NCBI GenBank assembly: GCA_029860345.1
Contig: JAOUBJ010000012.1
Coordinates: forward strand, 1 to 64,000
Direction of reading: 5' to 3'
DNA length: 64,000 nucleotides
From: Candidatus Zixiibacteriota bacterium
GTDB lineage: Bacteria > Zixibacteria > MSB-5A5 > GN15 > FEB-12
Shown here: positions 1 through 8,740 of the stretch, piece by piece
Position numbering within the stretch: the stretch's first letter is position 1
Layout of the letters: the number at the start of each line of letters is the position of its first letter
Notes under the pieces: generated by a model
The model's input: only the letters and a program-made list of their open reading frames with translations
The model's database searches: none
Told to the model about the DNA's origin: nothing
Translations under genes and position numbers: made by a program

Positions 1-344
1 AGGCGGTGATAATGACGGAGGATGCGCAGACCTTTGTTCTTTCACTTGATGACAGTTTGGTCTATTGGTGTTTGCGCGAGGTGGCGCCGACTTTTGCTGT
101 TTTCAAACAAGGGAAGTACCATGACACCCTCTGGCTTTCATCCAGCCACCAATAAACAATACCGACAAAGAGACGCCGTAACACCCATGGTCGGATTGTT
201 GCACCAGGGCTGACACCGTATGTTGTCCAAATGGTGACCGTTTCCGGCGTTGCGCCCTGGTAGAAAATGGAGTGGCCGTATCCATATTATTCTTGTCAAG
301 CGGTCCATTATTGTGTTATCTTCACAGAAATGAAGGAAACCAAC
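1..344. other. Intergenic left edge with a dispersed-repeat copy
   Basis: I see no supportable gene here. The short readable frames have no ribosome binding site and no family resemblance. Positions 195-243 form a copy of a dispersed repeat (called family C here) whose shared core runs from a 'TTGTxGCxC' block through a 'TACACC'-like block to a terminal 'GTGACCGTTT'. Other copies lie near 20.4, 30.5, 38.75 and 40.3 kb. The stretch just before the first gene carries that gene's Shine-Dalgarno sequence. Confidence 0.5.
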
Positions 345-1190
345 ATGGAGCCTTATATGAACGAAGCAAAAGAGTTTAGTTTTGGCGATTCCTCCGTCGC
401 ACACGGCTACGACAGCAGGCTGGTACCGATTCTCTTCGTGCCCTGGGCGGATCGCCTGATCGAGGAAAACCAACCGTGGGCAGGCCGAAGCGTTCTGGAC
501 CTGGCCACAGGAACCGGTGTGGTGGCGCAACGACTTTCGGAACATGTAGGTCCCGACGGCGAAGTGTTCGGGGTGGACATCAACGGCGAGATGCTTTCCT
601 TAGCTCAGAAACGATGCGCCGGTTCAACACCGGCTGTTGAGTTTATTGAATGTTCCGCCCATCCTTTGGAACTCACCAGCGACTCGCTTGACTTCGTCGT
701 CTGTCAACAGGGGTTCCAGTTTTTTCCGGACCGAGGCGCCGCCGTTGGGGAAATCTACAGGGTCCTGCGTGGGGGGGGAGAAGTCGTCGCTACAACCTGG
801 CGCCCGGTGGCGGAGTGTCAGTTTTTCGGAGCCATTTGCAGAGCGCTGGAGGACATCAGGGAGCCTGCGATAGCCGACATGATGCGTATACCCTTTGATG
901 TCATGCCGGGATCGGAACTGCCCCCTCACTTCGAGTCGGCTGGATTCGTAAATGTGCAGCTTGACCGACAAGAGATGGATTTGGTTCTCGACGGCGGAAT
1001 TGCCCAGGCGATAAAAGTATCTTACTCCACACCGATTGGACCGAAACTCAAGGAACTGCCCGATGAACGACAGAACCAATTCCGAGAGACGTTTACCGGT
1101 CTTCTAAATGAGCTGAGTCCGGATGGAATTACAATGGGGCGTATGGTGTCCAATGTGGTTACGGCTGAGAAGCCGACACAACGTTCCTAA
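345..1190 (+). CDS. Class I SAM-dependent methyltransferase
   Basis: Predicted 281-aa cytosolic methyltransferase of the UbiE/class I Rossmann type. Motif I is seen as LDLATGTGVVAQRL near residues 50-63, followed by an acidic GVDIN strand that should bind the SAM ribose, and a VCQQGFQFF motif IV region. The start at 345 is chosen because AAGGA lies 7 nt upstream; an in-frame ATG at 330 and an earlier start at 267 lack this. The next gene, an SRPBCC protein, begins 36 nt downstream, so the two are probably co-transcribed. The substrate cannot be read from the sequence; a ubiquinone/menaquinone-type or small-molecule methyltransferase is possible. Confidence 0.8.
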   Translation: MEPYMNEAKEFSFGDSSVAHGYDSRLVPILFVPWADRLIEENQPWAGRSVLDLATGTGVVAQRLSEHVGPDGEVFGVDINGEMLSLAQKRCAGSTPAVEFIECSAHPLELTSDSLDFVVCQQGFQFFPDRGAAVGEIYRVLRGGGEVVATTWRPVAECQFFGAICRALEDIREPAIADMMRIPFDVMPGSELPPHFESAGFVNVQLDRQEMDLVLDGGIAQAIKVSYSTPIGPKLKELPDERQNQFRETFTGLLNELSPDGITMGRMVSNVVTAEKPTQRS

Positions 1191-1226
1191 GTGACGGCGT
1201 CTGTAACCAAACATCCCGGAGGAAGT

Positions 1227-1667
1227 ATGAGAGTGAATGATGAACCAGTTGTGGTAGAACAGACGTTTAACGCGACCGTTGACACCGTGTGGAAAGCAAT
1301 TACCGAGATCGACCTGATGCGGCAGTGGTACTTTGAGAATATCCCGGTCTTCAAAGCCGAAGTGGGTTTTGAAACTCAATTCAATGTCACGAGTGAAGGC
1401 AGAGATTTCCTGCATATTTGGAGAGTTACTGAAGTGGTGCCGTTGAAAAAGATAGCATACACTTGGAAGTACGATAATTACCAGGGAGATGCCTTCGTTG
1501 AATTCGAGTTGTTCGAACAGGAGAACTCTACTAAGCTAAGGCTGACAGTCAATGTGCTGGAGAGCTTTTCTGAGGATGTTCCTGAATTCACAAGAGAGAG
1601 CTGCATCGGCGGTTGGGAGTATTTTATTGGTCAACGCCTGAAGGAGTACCTGGAGCCGTCCAAGTGA
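1227..1667 (+). CDS. SRPBCC (AHSA1/START-like) family protein
   Basis: Predicted 146-aa SRPBCC-domain protein, a hydrophobic-pocket fold that binds lipids or small hydrophobic ligands in the cytosol. The N-terminal strand VVVEQTFNATVDTVWKAITE, the RQWYFENIP segment and a C-terminal helix around GGWEYFIGQRLKEYL match the family layout and its usual length of about 140-160 aa. The start at 1227 has GGAGGA 3 nt upstream; an earlier in-frame GTG at 1191 immediately follows the methyltransferase stop and lacks a binding site. Four more SRPBCC genes lie in the operon at 17.3-19.6 kb. The ligand is unknown. Confidence 0.8.
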   Translation: MRVNDEPVVVEQTFNATVDTVWKAITEIDLMRQWYFENIPVFKAEVGFETQFNVTSEGRDFLHIWRVTEVVPLKKIAYTWKYDNYQGDAFVEFELFEQENSTKLRLTVNVLESFSEDVPEFTRESCIGGWEYFIGQRLKEYLEPSK

Positions 1668-2012
1668 ATGGCGTGTGTCAAGATGTTCTGCATCTGAAAT
1701 TCAATCATTCCCTAAGCCGGACATAAAGTTGTTCAAGTTCCGCGTTTGACTATCATGCCATCGTTGATGGTAACCTCTGCCATGTAACCCACCCATTCAG
1801 GCCGGGACGTCATCCGTCGATCTCAAGGATGAGTTTGCCATAAGCCAACGTGACACTCTTGCCGGTCATCTATCCACGTTCTATGAAAGTGTACAGCGAT
1901 CAAAGGTTTTGGTTACGACCGAATTGACATTGCGTTGACGAGACTGTATACTTTGTCCAAGTAATACCAAAAGAACAGCCCTAAAACTGTGTTTCCCAGA
2001 GGAGGAGTAGCC
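1668..2012. other. Intergenic region, nothing recognised
   Basis: I see no gene, RNA or clear repeat in this 345-bp gap. Its right end carries the GAGGAGG ribosome binding site of the glycine-rich gene that follows. Confidence 0.4.
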
Positions 2013-3515
2013 ATGGGATCGAATCGCAGAATCGCTTTGAGGGTGATCTTCACCTTTTGCGTCATCAGCATCGGGTATGGAACGGTACGTGGTGTCCATC
2101 AAAGCTCTGGTGCGCACGCGAAGCTGGACCAGAGCATACAAATCAGTAGTCCGGCGACGCTGGATACAGACAGGATGACTCTCACCGGGTATCCCGAGTT
2201 GCAGAAGAACGTCCAGCTGCAGCGTGGGACACCGAACTTGTTCCGACTGAGCGCTGAAACATTTGATATACTACCCGGTGGACACCTTAAGGTGGTTGGT
2301 TCTCGTCCACTTTTGATCCAAGCGAACTCCATCAGTATTGGTGGCATCCTTGATGCTTCGGGTCAAGCTGGCGCCCCCGGACTTGAGGGACAAGGATCTA
2401 GAGCAGGCGGCAACGGTGGAAATGGGATTAGTGGAGGCGCCGACGGTGGTGATGGGGGAGTCGACGGCCAAGGCGGAACGGGCGGTGACGGTTCTACAGA
2501 CCCTTGCGGGGGAGGTGGCAGCGGTTCCTCCGGGGCCAAGCCGCCGGGAGCCACCGGAGTCGGCGGTGGCGGTGGCGGTGGCGGGGGTGGCGCTGGTGTC
2601 CTTGCGGACGGTGGAGACGGAGCCGGCGGAGACCTGAATGGAACAGGCGGCGGCGGCGGCGGTGGCGGCGGGTGGCTAAATAGTGGTAATTCCGGCGTCG
2701 CTTCTACCGGTGGTACAGGGGGAACGTATATCTGTCCCTGGGTCGTGGGTTCAGGTGGGGCTGGCGGAAACGGTGGATCCCCGATGGGAGGCTCCGGAAA
2801 TCCCGGACATAACTTCCTCGTGGCTGGTGGAGGCGGCGGCGGTGGGGGTGGCGCCGGCGGATGCGGGAATACGGATGGTGGCAATGGCGGAAGTGGCGGT
2901 TCAGGCTGGCCGTATGGATACGCAAGCGGCGGTGGTGGCGGCGGCGGAGGTGGCTATAAGAATAGTTGTTCTAAGGCGTCGACTCCATTCGGGAATGGAT
3001 TTGCCGGTAACGGTGGCAACGGCACCGGTGCGGGATTTCAAGATGGAAAAGTGAGCGGGAGTAGCGGCGGCGGCGGTGGCGGCGGAAGCGACGCTGGTGT
3101 CGGCGGCGGTGGTGGTGGTGGCGGCGGTGTTGTCTTCTTGGTCGCACCAAACGAGATATCGATCGAAGGTCAGGGAATGATCCTGGCCAATGGTGGCGAG
3201 GGCGGACAAGGAATCGAGAACGCTGGATCAGGTGGGTCCGGCGGCGGCGGTCTGATTTGCCTTGTCGGTGGCGTGACCAGTAATGTCAGGCCAGGTGTAA
3301 ACGTCCAGTGTGAATCGCCTTGTTTGGAAGACTATGCCCAGGGGCAAGTAGTAGTCGGGACATTTGGTGAATTGGCTCTGCCGCGAGATTGTGATGGCTG
3401 CAATTCAGGTGTGCCGCTGGTACCCTCACTCTCTGTCTGGAGCTTCGTTACCCTGATTCTCGTGTTGTCCATCCTGGCTATTATGTTCATGAGGAGGCGT
3501 TGCGTGATCGGTTAG
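2013..3515 (+). CDS. Secreted glycine-rich repeat protein with IPTL-CTERM-like tail
   Basis: Predicted 500-aa exported protein. A hydrophobic N-terminal signal (residues about 6-30) is followed by a beta-rich segment ending in SISIGGILDASGQAG, then about 300 residues dominated by GG and GGG runs with interspersed N, S, A and D, resembling low-complexity beta-helical or PGRS-like surface proteins. The C-terminus has PLVPSLSVWSF, a hydrophobic helix and a basic MRRR end. This matches the layout of IPTL-CTERM sorting tails, with VPSLSVW in place of IPTLSEW. The start at 2013 has GAGGAGG 7 nt upstream. A surface or matrix role is inference. The proline-rich frame on the opposite strand is a by-product of the GC-rich glycine codons. 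Confidence 0.75.
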   Translation: MGSNRRIALRVIFTFCVISIGYGTVRGVHQSSGAHAKLDQSIQISSPATLDTDRMTLTGYPELQKNVQLQRGTPNLFRLSAETFDILPGGHLKVVGSRPLLIQANSISIGGILDASGQAGAPGLEGQGSRAGGNGGNGISGGADGGDGGVDGQGGTGGDGSTDPCGGGGSGSSGAKPPGATGVGGGGGGGGGGAGVLADGGDGAGGDLNGTGGGGGGGGGWLNSGNSGVASTGGTGGTYICPWVVGSGGAGGNGGSPMGGSGNPGHNFLVAGGGGGGGGGAGGCGNTDGGNGGSGGSGWPYGYASGGGGGGGGGYKNSCSKASTPFGNGFAGNGGNGTGAGFQDGKVSGSSGGGGGGGSDAGVGGGGGGGGGVVFLVAPNEISIEGQGMILANGGEGGQGIENAGSGGSGGGGLICLVGGVTSNVRPGVNVQCESPCLEDYAQGQVVVGTFGELALPRDCDGCNSGVPLVPSLSVWSFVTLILVLSILAIMFMRRRCVIG

Positions 3516-3937
3516 TCCGGCCAACCCGACGACCGTCAGGCGAGTCGCCTGACAGCACCAACACTGCGACGCAGGTCACCTGACGGCTTCTGGAGTTTGT
3601 CAACCCGCCCCGCCCCGGCGGGGCACGTTGAAGAAGTCCCGCTTGGCGTCATTGCGAGCGATCCCCGTCGCAGGCGGGGCGGAGAAGCGCGGCAATCTCA
3701 TACCGTGTGCCGCCCAACGAATTGAGATTGCCACGGTACGTCCGCCGCGGCGGACACCTCGCAATGACGAGTCCGTGGGTTTATCAACAAGCCCGGCGGG
3801 GTTGGGCCACCCAGTTCCGGTGATTGTGTTTAGACCCTCAGAAAAGGACTTATAATGGCCGAAAAAGATGCTTCAGCGGACGTGGGAGCGGTGCATCGCC
3901 ACGCTAGTTCGTTCACCATCAGTAGAGCGATTCGGAG
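3516..3937. repeat. Palindrome plus MITE-like element with GTCATTGCGAG inverted termini
   Basis: Two elements fill this gap. Positions 3535-3553 are a perfect palindrome, GTCAGGCGAGTCGCCTGAC, just after the glycine-rich gene; related copies lie at about 5667 and 12398. It may act as a terminator but has no T-run. Positions 3648-3768 form a 121-bp element bounded by perfect 11-bp inverted repeats, GTCATTGCGAG and CTCGCAATGAC. It has an internal second inverted pair, GCAATCTCA and TGAGATTGC in degenerate form. A second copy with identical termini is at 54205-54337. No transposase is encoded, so it is a MITE/REP-like non-autonomous element. Confidence 0.7.
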
Positions 3938-4495
3938 ATGAAGGGCGTTGTTGTCTATTTCAATGATGAAGAAGAGTACGGGTTCATACGCTCGAAGGAC
4001 CTTGACAGGGATGCTCATGTCCATATCAACTCGATACGAGGCAAGTTGCCTCTTTCCGTCGGGCAGAGTGTTGAATTCGAGGTTGAATGGAAGGACAAAG
4101 GACCATCTGCCTACAATGTGGTTCCCGGAAGGCATCAGATATCTCCCGTCTTGCTGTACGCCGGCATTGCATCACTGACCATCCTGATCGCTACGGTAGG
4201 GCTGACTTTCCGCGGTTGGAGCGAACTACTTGCGTACTTGCTGTCGATCAATGTTGTCACATTCATACTGTACGGTTATGACAAATATATCGCCGGTAGG
4301 GCCGGTCTCAGAGTTCCGGAGATCGTTCTGTATTTACTCGCATTCCTTGGAGGTAGCCCAGCAGTACTTGCCGGGCAGAGGATATTTCGACACAAAACTA
4401 TTAAGCGATCTTTTCAGTTTGTTTACTGGACTATAGTCGTACTCCAGGTAGCTGTTCTCATCTATAGTTTAACAAGAGGAGTCTCGAACCAATAG
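3938..4495 (+). CDS. Cold-shock-like domain fused to DUF1294 membrane domain
   Basis: Predicted 185-aa protein. Residues 1-65 form a cold-shock/S1-like OB fold: KGVVVYFNDEEEYGFI corresponds to RNP1 (KGxVKWFNxxKGFGFI type), and HVHINSI to RNP2. Residues about 70-185 hold three or four membrane helices with the DUF1294 signature YGYDKYIAGRAGLRVPE and an AFLGGSPAVLAGQRIFRHKT segment. This CSD-DUF1294 arrangement is a known architecture in many bacteria, and its role is unknown. A nucleic-acid-binding face anchored to the inner membrane is inferred from the fusion. Confidence 0.85.
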   Translation: MKGVVVYFNDEEEYGFIRSKDLDRDAHVHINSIRGKLPLSVGQSVEFEVEWKDKGPSAYNVVPGRHQISPVLLYAGIASLTILIATVGLTFRGWSELLAYLLSINVVTFILYGYDKYIAGRAGLRVPEIVLYLLAFLGGSPAVLAGQRIFRHKTIKRSFQFVYWTIVVLQVAVLIYSLTRGVSNQ

Positions 4496-4608
4496 ATACA
4501 CTGATCACGAGGTGCGCGGCTCACGGACTGTTTGGGATGATTGCCGGGTGCGCCAGAACTCGCCCCGGGATAGTAGACATTCTGATAGCGTCCTGAAGAT
4601 TCTCTTCT

Positions 4609-5418
4609 CTACTCCTTCCCGTAGATGTGCTTGCCGATGCGTCGGACGCGGTCCATGTCCTCGTCGTTAAGGGGCCCTGCGTTTAGCACCTTGAGGTTGT
4701 CCTCCATCTGCGCTGCGGTGGAGGGGCCGGTGACACAGACGTTCACGTCGGGATGGGAGAGAACGAAGCGGTAGCAGTCGGCAGCGGTCAACGGGTGATG
4801 GCCGGCCGGCATGAGTTTGGGTTTGAGCAGCTTGCGCCAGCAGGTGGCGGTGAAGATCACGATCCCCGGACGGTCTTCCCGTGGCAGGTGTGGAAAGACA
4901 TCATGCTCGGCCCCTGTGTGCACGGCGTTATAGCGAACGTGAAAAAAGTCCGCCGGTGCCTTCGCCTCTCCGCTGGCGACCCTGCCGAAGAGAGGCCGCT
5001 TGTGGCTGGACATGCCCACGAAGCGTACTTTGCCGTTGTCTCTGAGTCGGTCTACTCGGTCGGTGAGCCTTTGGCTCAGGGGCGGTCGCAGGTCTTGTAA
5101 CAGTAGATCAACCCAGTCGAGTTTGAGCTTCTTCAACCAGCGCTCGACGAAGCTCTCCAGACGGAGCCCCCCGAAACCGCCGAGATACGGCCGAGCCAGC
5201 ACGATACACAGCTCATCACGATGGCTGGCGGACAGGTTGCGGGTGGCCTCCACCATGTTGCTCAGGTTGAGCATGGGGGAAACGTAGAAGTAGTTGACGC
5301 CGTACTCGTGAAACGCCTTCTCGATGGCGGCGGCGGGTACGCCATAGCCTGAGGCTAACCCGATCCGGCTGACCATCAGTCCTGTCCTGCCTAAGGGAAC
5401 TCGCTGTTTGAAGTCCAT
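4609..5418 (-). CDS. Aldo/keto reductase family protein
   Basis: Predicted 269-aa cytosolic (beta/alpha)8-barrel oxidoreductase, about 50 residues shorter than typical NADPH-dependent aldo/keto reductases. The start VPLGRTGLMVSRIGLASGYG is a typical family N-terminus. DWVDLLLQDL, KVRFVGMSSHKRP and a late HPDVNVCVTGPSTAAQMEDNL (cofactor-binding region) follow in the expected order. The usual catalytic tyrosine segment appears as NYFYVSP. The start at 5418 is chosen for the GAAAGGA 5 nt upstream. The longer reading from 5511 runs into a dispersed repeat near 5444-5470 and is unlikely. The substrate is unknown. Confidence 0.8.
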   Translation of the reverse strand: MDFKQRVPLGRTGLMVSRIGLASGYGVPAAAIEKAFHEYGVNYFYVSPMLNLSNMVEATRNLSASHRDELCIVLARPYLGGFGGLRLESFVERWLKKLKLDWVDLLLQDLRPPLSQRLTDRVDRLRDNGKVRFVGMSSHKRPLFGRVASGEAKAPADFFHVRYNAVHTGAEHDVFPHLPREDRPGIVIFTATCWRKLLKPKLMPAGHHPLTAADCYRFVLSHPDVNVCVTGPSTAAQMEDNLKVLNAGPLNDEDMDRVRRIGKHIYGKE

Positions 5419-5979
5419 TGGCGTCCTTTCGTTCGTCATGTCGGGTGCCTCAGGGCTTGTCCTGGGTTTGGATGAATACCTGAGTTGAACAAATATGTAC
5501 TCATATCCCACTCCTGTCTATCGAAATATTATCAATTGTGATTTTTCACGGAGATTATCCGCATGAGGATTGTTGACAAGGTCTCTATGTTGGATTGAGG
5601 TGGGTCTTGCATACTCTAGCCAGCGGATTCGTGAGACGCGCCACCCATGTCCGACTACAGGCGCTGTCAAGCGACTCGCCTGACGGCTTTTTAGTAGCAA
5701 TGCAGGTGTCGGGCGAGGTGGCCCAACACCACCTGTATCGCGTGTTGGGTCACAACCCCCGCATTCTGCGGGGCCCAAGACCCGACACAACTTAAGAACG
5801 ACGACAGGTGGAGCTTCTTCAACATTCCCCAACTGAACGGGCCACCGGTGAAACTACAAAAAGGAAATTGCCGTAGTACCAACTATTGATTAGATTTCAA
5901 CACTTTTTGACCAGGTTGTCTGAAGATGTACACTCGATAGGTTGTGGATGCCAATTGTCACTGAATCTCCGGAGTTCCA
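5419..5979. repeat. Repeat-rich intergenic region (palindromic families A and B)
   Basis: No gene is supportable. Around 5445-5470 is a degenerate copy of the hairpin repeat CCCAGGGCTTGCCCTGGG (family B). Around 5667-5690 a GTCA-GCGA/TCGC-TGAC hairpin is followed by TTTTT. Positions 5706-5729 are a short family A palindrome (GTGTCGGGC ... GCCCAACAC). Positions 5742-5788 are a 47-bp family A element bounded by GTGTTGGGTC and GACCCGACAC, with a nested CCCCGC/GCGGGG stem. The last 60 bases carry the upstream region of the DUF5916 gene. Confidence 0.65.
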
Positions 5980-8631
5980 ATGAAAGTTCGTTCACTCACT
6001 CGCCTGCTTGTCACAGTCATGTTTGTCGTGGTAGCTGTTTCTTCCGCTGGGGCCCAGGACAAACAAACTACATCACAAAAAAAGCGAAAAGAAATGACCG
6101 CCGTTCGTGTGCCGAACGGGTCGATTGATATTGACGGTCGTTTGGATGATGCTGCCTGGAAGCAGGCCAAGTTTGTTGCCGATTTTTTGCAGGTGCTTCC
6201 CGTTGAGTATGGTGAGCCGTCCAACGCTACCGAAGTGGCTATCGTTTATGATGACGAGGCAGTGTACATCGGAGCCAGGATGTATGTTGACGATCCTGAG
6301 AATCTCAGAAAGGACCTCTCGCGCCGAGATGATCGCGGGTTGGGGGAACAGATAATCATCACACTCGATACATACCTTGACCGGCGGACATCATACGGCT
6401 TTGGCGTGACAACCGCCGGAGTGCGGTTTGATCGGTACAGTTCGGACGATACTCAGCACTCGGATTTTTCGTGGGACGCGGTCTGGGAGGTGCGGACATC
6501 GGTTGACGACAAAAGCTGGCTTGCCGAATTCAGGATACCAATATCGCAATTGCGGTTTAACAATACCGATGTGCAGACATGGGGGATCAATATCAACCGC
6601 TGGATTCCATATACTACGGAGGATGTTTTCTGGGTGCCGGTTCTGCCCAGTGAGACTGGGTGGGCTTCTCGTTTTGGTAATCTGGTTGGAATCGAGGGTA
6701 TAAAACCTTCCCGTCGGTTGGAACTCATGCCGTATGCGGCTTCCGATGGACAATTCACGAACAACTATTCTCCCGGTGATCCGTATGACGACGGCTCGGT
6801 ATTTAAGGGTCGACTCGGTGGTGATCTCAAAATGGGTCTGGGTCCGAACCTCACTCTTGACGCTACTTTTAATCCCGATTTTGGGCAGGTTGAAGCTGAC
6901 CCGGCAGTGGTGAATCTTTCGGCGTATGAGACCTTCTTTGCAGAAAAAAGGCCGTTCTTTACCGAAGGAAGCGATCTGTTTTCTGCAATCGGTCCGAACT
7001 GGTTTTATTCCCGAAGGATAGGCGCCCGCCCGCACGGAGAAGCGGATGGCGATTTTGTGAAGTATCCCAGTAATACGACCATTCTGGGTGCGGCCAAAGT
7101 GACCGGGCGGCTTAAGTCCGGAACTTCTATTGGCGGTTTGATTGCTGTGACGGATGCAGAAGAAGCGGAAGTGCACAATTTGTATAGTGAAGATACCACT
7201 TATAATGTGGATTCGACAATTGCAGGTATCGACACCAGCTTTGCGGAAACTCACTCAACCAAAGTCGAGCCAAGAACAATCCATGGCGTGATCAGAGTCA
7301 AGAAGGACCTTGGTGAAGGCGGTTCTACAGCCGGGTTGATTTTGACCGGCCTGGCTCGTGATATGGACGATGCCGATCCACTGGCTGAGCTTTTGACCAA
7401 ACAGGCATTTTCGGGGGGGCTTGACTGGCTACTACAGTTTAAGGACCGAACCTATGCTCTCTATGGCAACGCCGGGTTTAGTACAATCCGCGGATCTAAG
7501 AACGCGATCCTGGGCAGGCAGTTGAACAGCGCTCATTATTTTCAGCGGCCGGACGCAGATCATGTCGAAGTTGGCTATGATCGAGAGTCCCTTACCGGTT
7601 CAATCTTCAGTCTTGGATTCGAGAAGAACGGAGGTGAGCATTGGCTGTGGGAAATCGGTGCAGCAGTCGAGTCGCCCGATCTCGACTTGAATGATGCCGG
7701 TATTCTGAATGCTGCCGATGATATAGACTCGTGGGCGGAACTTACCTACCGGGAGACGCGGCCGGGTAAGTATTTCAGAAACTACCGAATCGAACTGAAT
7801 GGAAACAGTGGATGGAACTTTGACAAGGTCAGGCAATGGTCCAGCCTGCGTGCATCTTTTAACGGCCAATGGCTCAACTACTGGATGACCGAAGCATCGT
7901 ACAGTTATAATTTCGGTGGCCTGGATGACGCCATGACTCGCGGCGGTCCCCTGGCCGGTTCCCCCGACAGTTGGTCGTTGTCTGGTTTTGTTGCCAACAA
8001 CTTCAACGCCGTGACCACTTATAATATCAACGGCTGGTACGCGCGCAATGAACTGGGTGGATATGGTTGGAGAGTAGGCGGTCAACTGTCGTCGCGGATA
8101 GGTGATCGGATAAGGCTATCAATGTCGCCCTCCTACGAAGTAGTCGACTCCAAAAGGCAGTTTATCGGAACGGCGTGGAACAACTTGAACAGTCAGACCG
8201 ACTATGTGTTTTCCAATCTGAAGCAAAGTCAACTGGTCATGCATGTGCGCGGCAGCTATTTCTTTGGTCCCAATCTGTCCCTTGAACTTTACGCCCAGCC
8301 GTTTGCCTCAAGTGGACATTACTACAACTATGGCACTCTCAGAGAGCCGGGCAGCAAGTATCTTGACTCCCGGAATCCGTCTGATGACAACGATCCTTAT
8401 GATGCCTTCCCGACCGATGATGATTATGGCGGTCGTTCGTTCAGAAGCAGTATGGTTTTGCGCTGGGAGTTTTCACCGGGAAGCACCGCCTATTTTGTCT
8501 GGCAGAGAAGTATGACCGATAGTATCGATCCCGGTCGGTTGGTTCGCGCCGGGTCGCTCTTTGATGGTTTTTCCGGCGACGGAGTTGACATGGTGGCGGT
8601 CAAGATTTCTTACTGGATACCAATGTCGTAG
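5980..8631 (+). CDS. DUF5916/CBM9-like outer membrane beta-barrel protein
   Basis: Predicted 883-aa envelope protein. Residues 1-25 are a signal peptide ending SSAGAQ. Residues about 40-240 match the carbohydrate-binding family 9-like domain: IDIDGRLDDAAWKQA opens it, with an EVAIVYDDEAVYIGARM strand pair. The DUF5916 barrel follows, with the family signature LNPDFGQVEADP-like segment (TFNPDFGQVEADPAVVNLS) and EKRPFFTEGSDLF near residue 325, then many alternating strands to a short C-terminal strand. A GGAG lies just upstream of the ATG. DUF5916 proteins are common in Bacteroidetes-type bacteria; their exact role is not established. It is flanked by repeats and appears monocistronic. Confidence 0.88.
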   Translation: MKVRSLTRLLVTVMFVVVAVSSAGAQDKQTTSQKKRKEMTAVRVPNGSIDIDGRLDDAAWKQAKFVADFLQVLPVEYGEPSNATEVAIVYDDEAVYIGARMYVDDPENLRKDLSRRDDRGLGEQIIITLDTYLDRRTSYGFGVTTAGVRFDRYSSDDTQHSDFSWDAVWEVRTSVDDKSWLAEFRIPISQLRFNNTDVQTWGININRWIPYTTEDVFWVPVLPSETGWASRFGNLVGIEGIKPSRRLELMPYAASDGQFTNNYSPGDPYDDGSVFKGRLGGDLKMGLGPNLTLDATFNPDFGQVEADPAVVNLSAYETFFAEKRPFFTEGSDLFSAIGPNWFYSRRIGARPHGEADGDFVKYPSNTTILGAAKVTGRLKSGTSIGGLIAVTDAEEAEVHNLYSEDTTYNVDSTIAGIDTSFAETHSTKVEPRTIHGVIRVKKDLGEGGSTAGLILTGLARDMDDADPLAELLTKQAFSGGLDWLLQFKDRTYALYGNAGFSTIRGSKNAILGRQLNSAHYFQRPDADHVEVGYDRESLTGSIFSLGFEKNGGEHWLWEIGAAVESPDLDLNDAGILNAADDIDSWAELTYRETRPGKYFRNYRIELNGNSGWNFDKVRQWSSLRASFNGQWLNYWMTEASYSYNFGGLDDAMTRGGPLAGSPDSWSLSGFVANNFNAVTTYNINGWYARNELGGYGWRVGGQLSSRIGDRIRLSMSPSYEVVDSKRQFIGTAWNNLNSQTDYVFSNLKQSQLVMHVRGSYFFGPNLSLELYAQPFASSGHYYNYGTLREPGSKYLDSRNPSDDNDPYDAFPTDDDYGGRSFRSSMVLRWEFSPGSTAYFVWQRSMTDSIDPGRLVRAGSLFDGFSGDGVDMVAVKISYWIPMS

Positions 8632-8658
8632 AGACCGGGGTGCACGGTTTGCGGGTGC

Positions 8659-8676
8659 CCCAGGGCTTGCCCTGGG
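8659..8676. repeat. Family B hairpin repeat
   Basis: This is a perfect 8-bp inverted repeat, CCCAGGGCTTGCCCTGGG, just after the DUF5916 stop and followed by a conserved 'ATTAGA' flank. It also lies 65 bp past the convergent acyltransferase gene end. Near-identical copies are at 22556-22573 and 40344-40361, and degenerate ones near 5448, 9929 and 24060. There is no T-run on either side, so a terminator function is uncertain. Confidence 0.7.
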
Positions 8677-8740
8677 ATTAGATGAAGCCCCCGAGCCAGA
8701 CAAAAAGCTGTCCATAGTCTTCGCCTGACTATCATATACC

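Noticed and set aside
2363-2884. Proline-rich 173-aa frame on the minus strand
   Set aside because: It is the antisense of the glycine-rich gene: GGC/GGT codons read as GCC/ACC/CCG backwards. No start signal.
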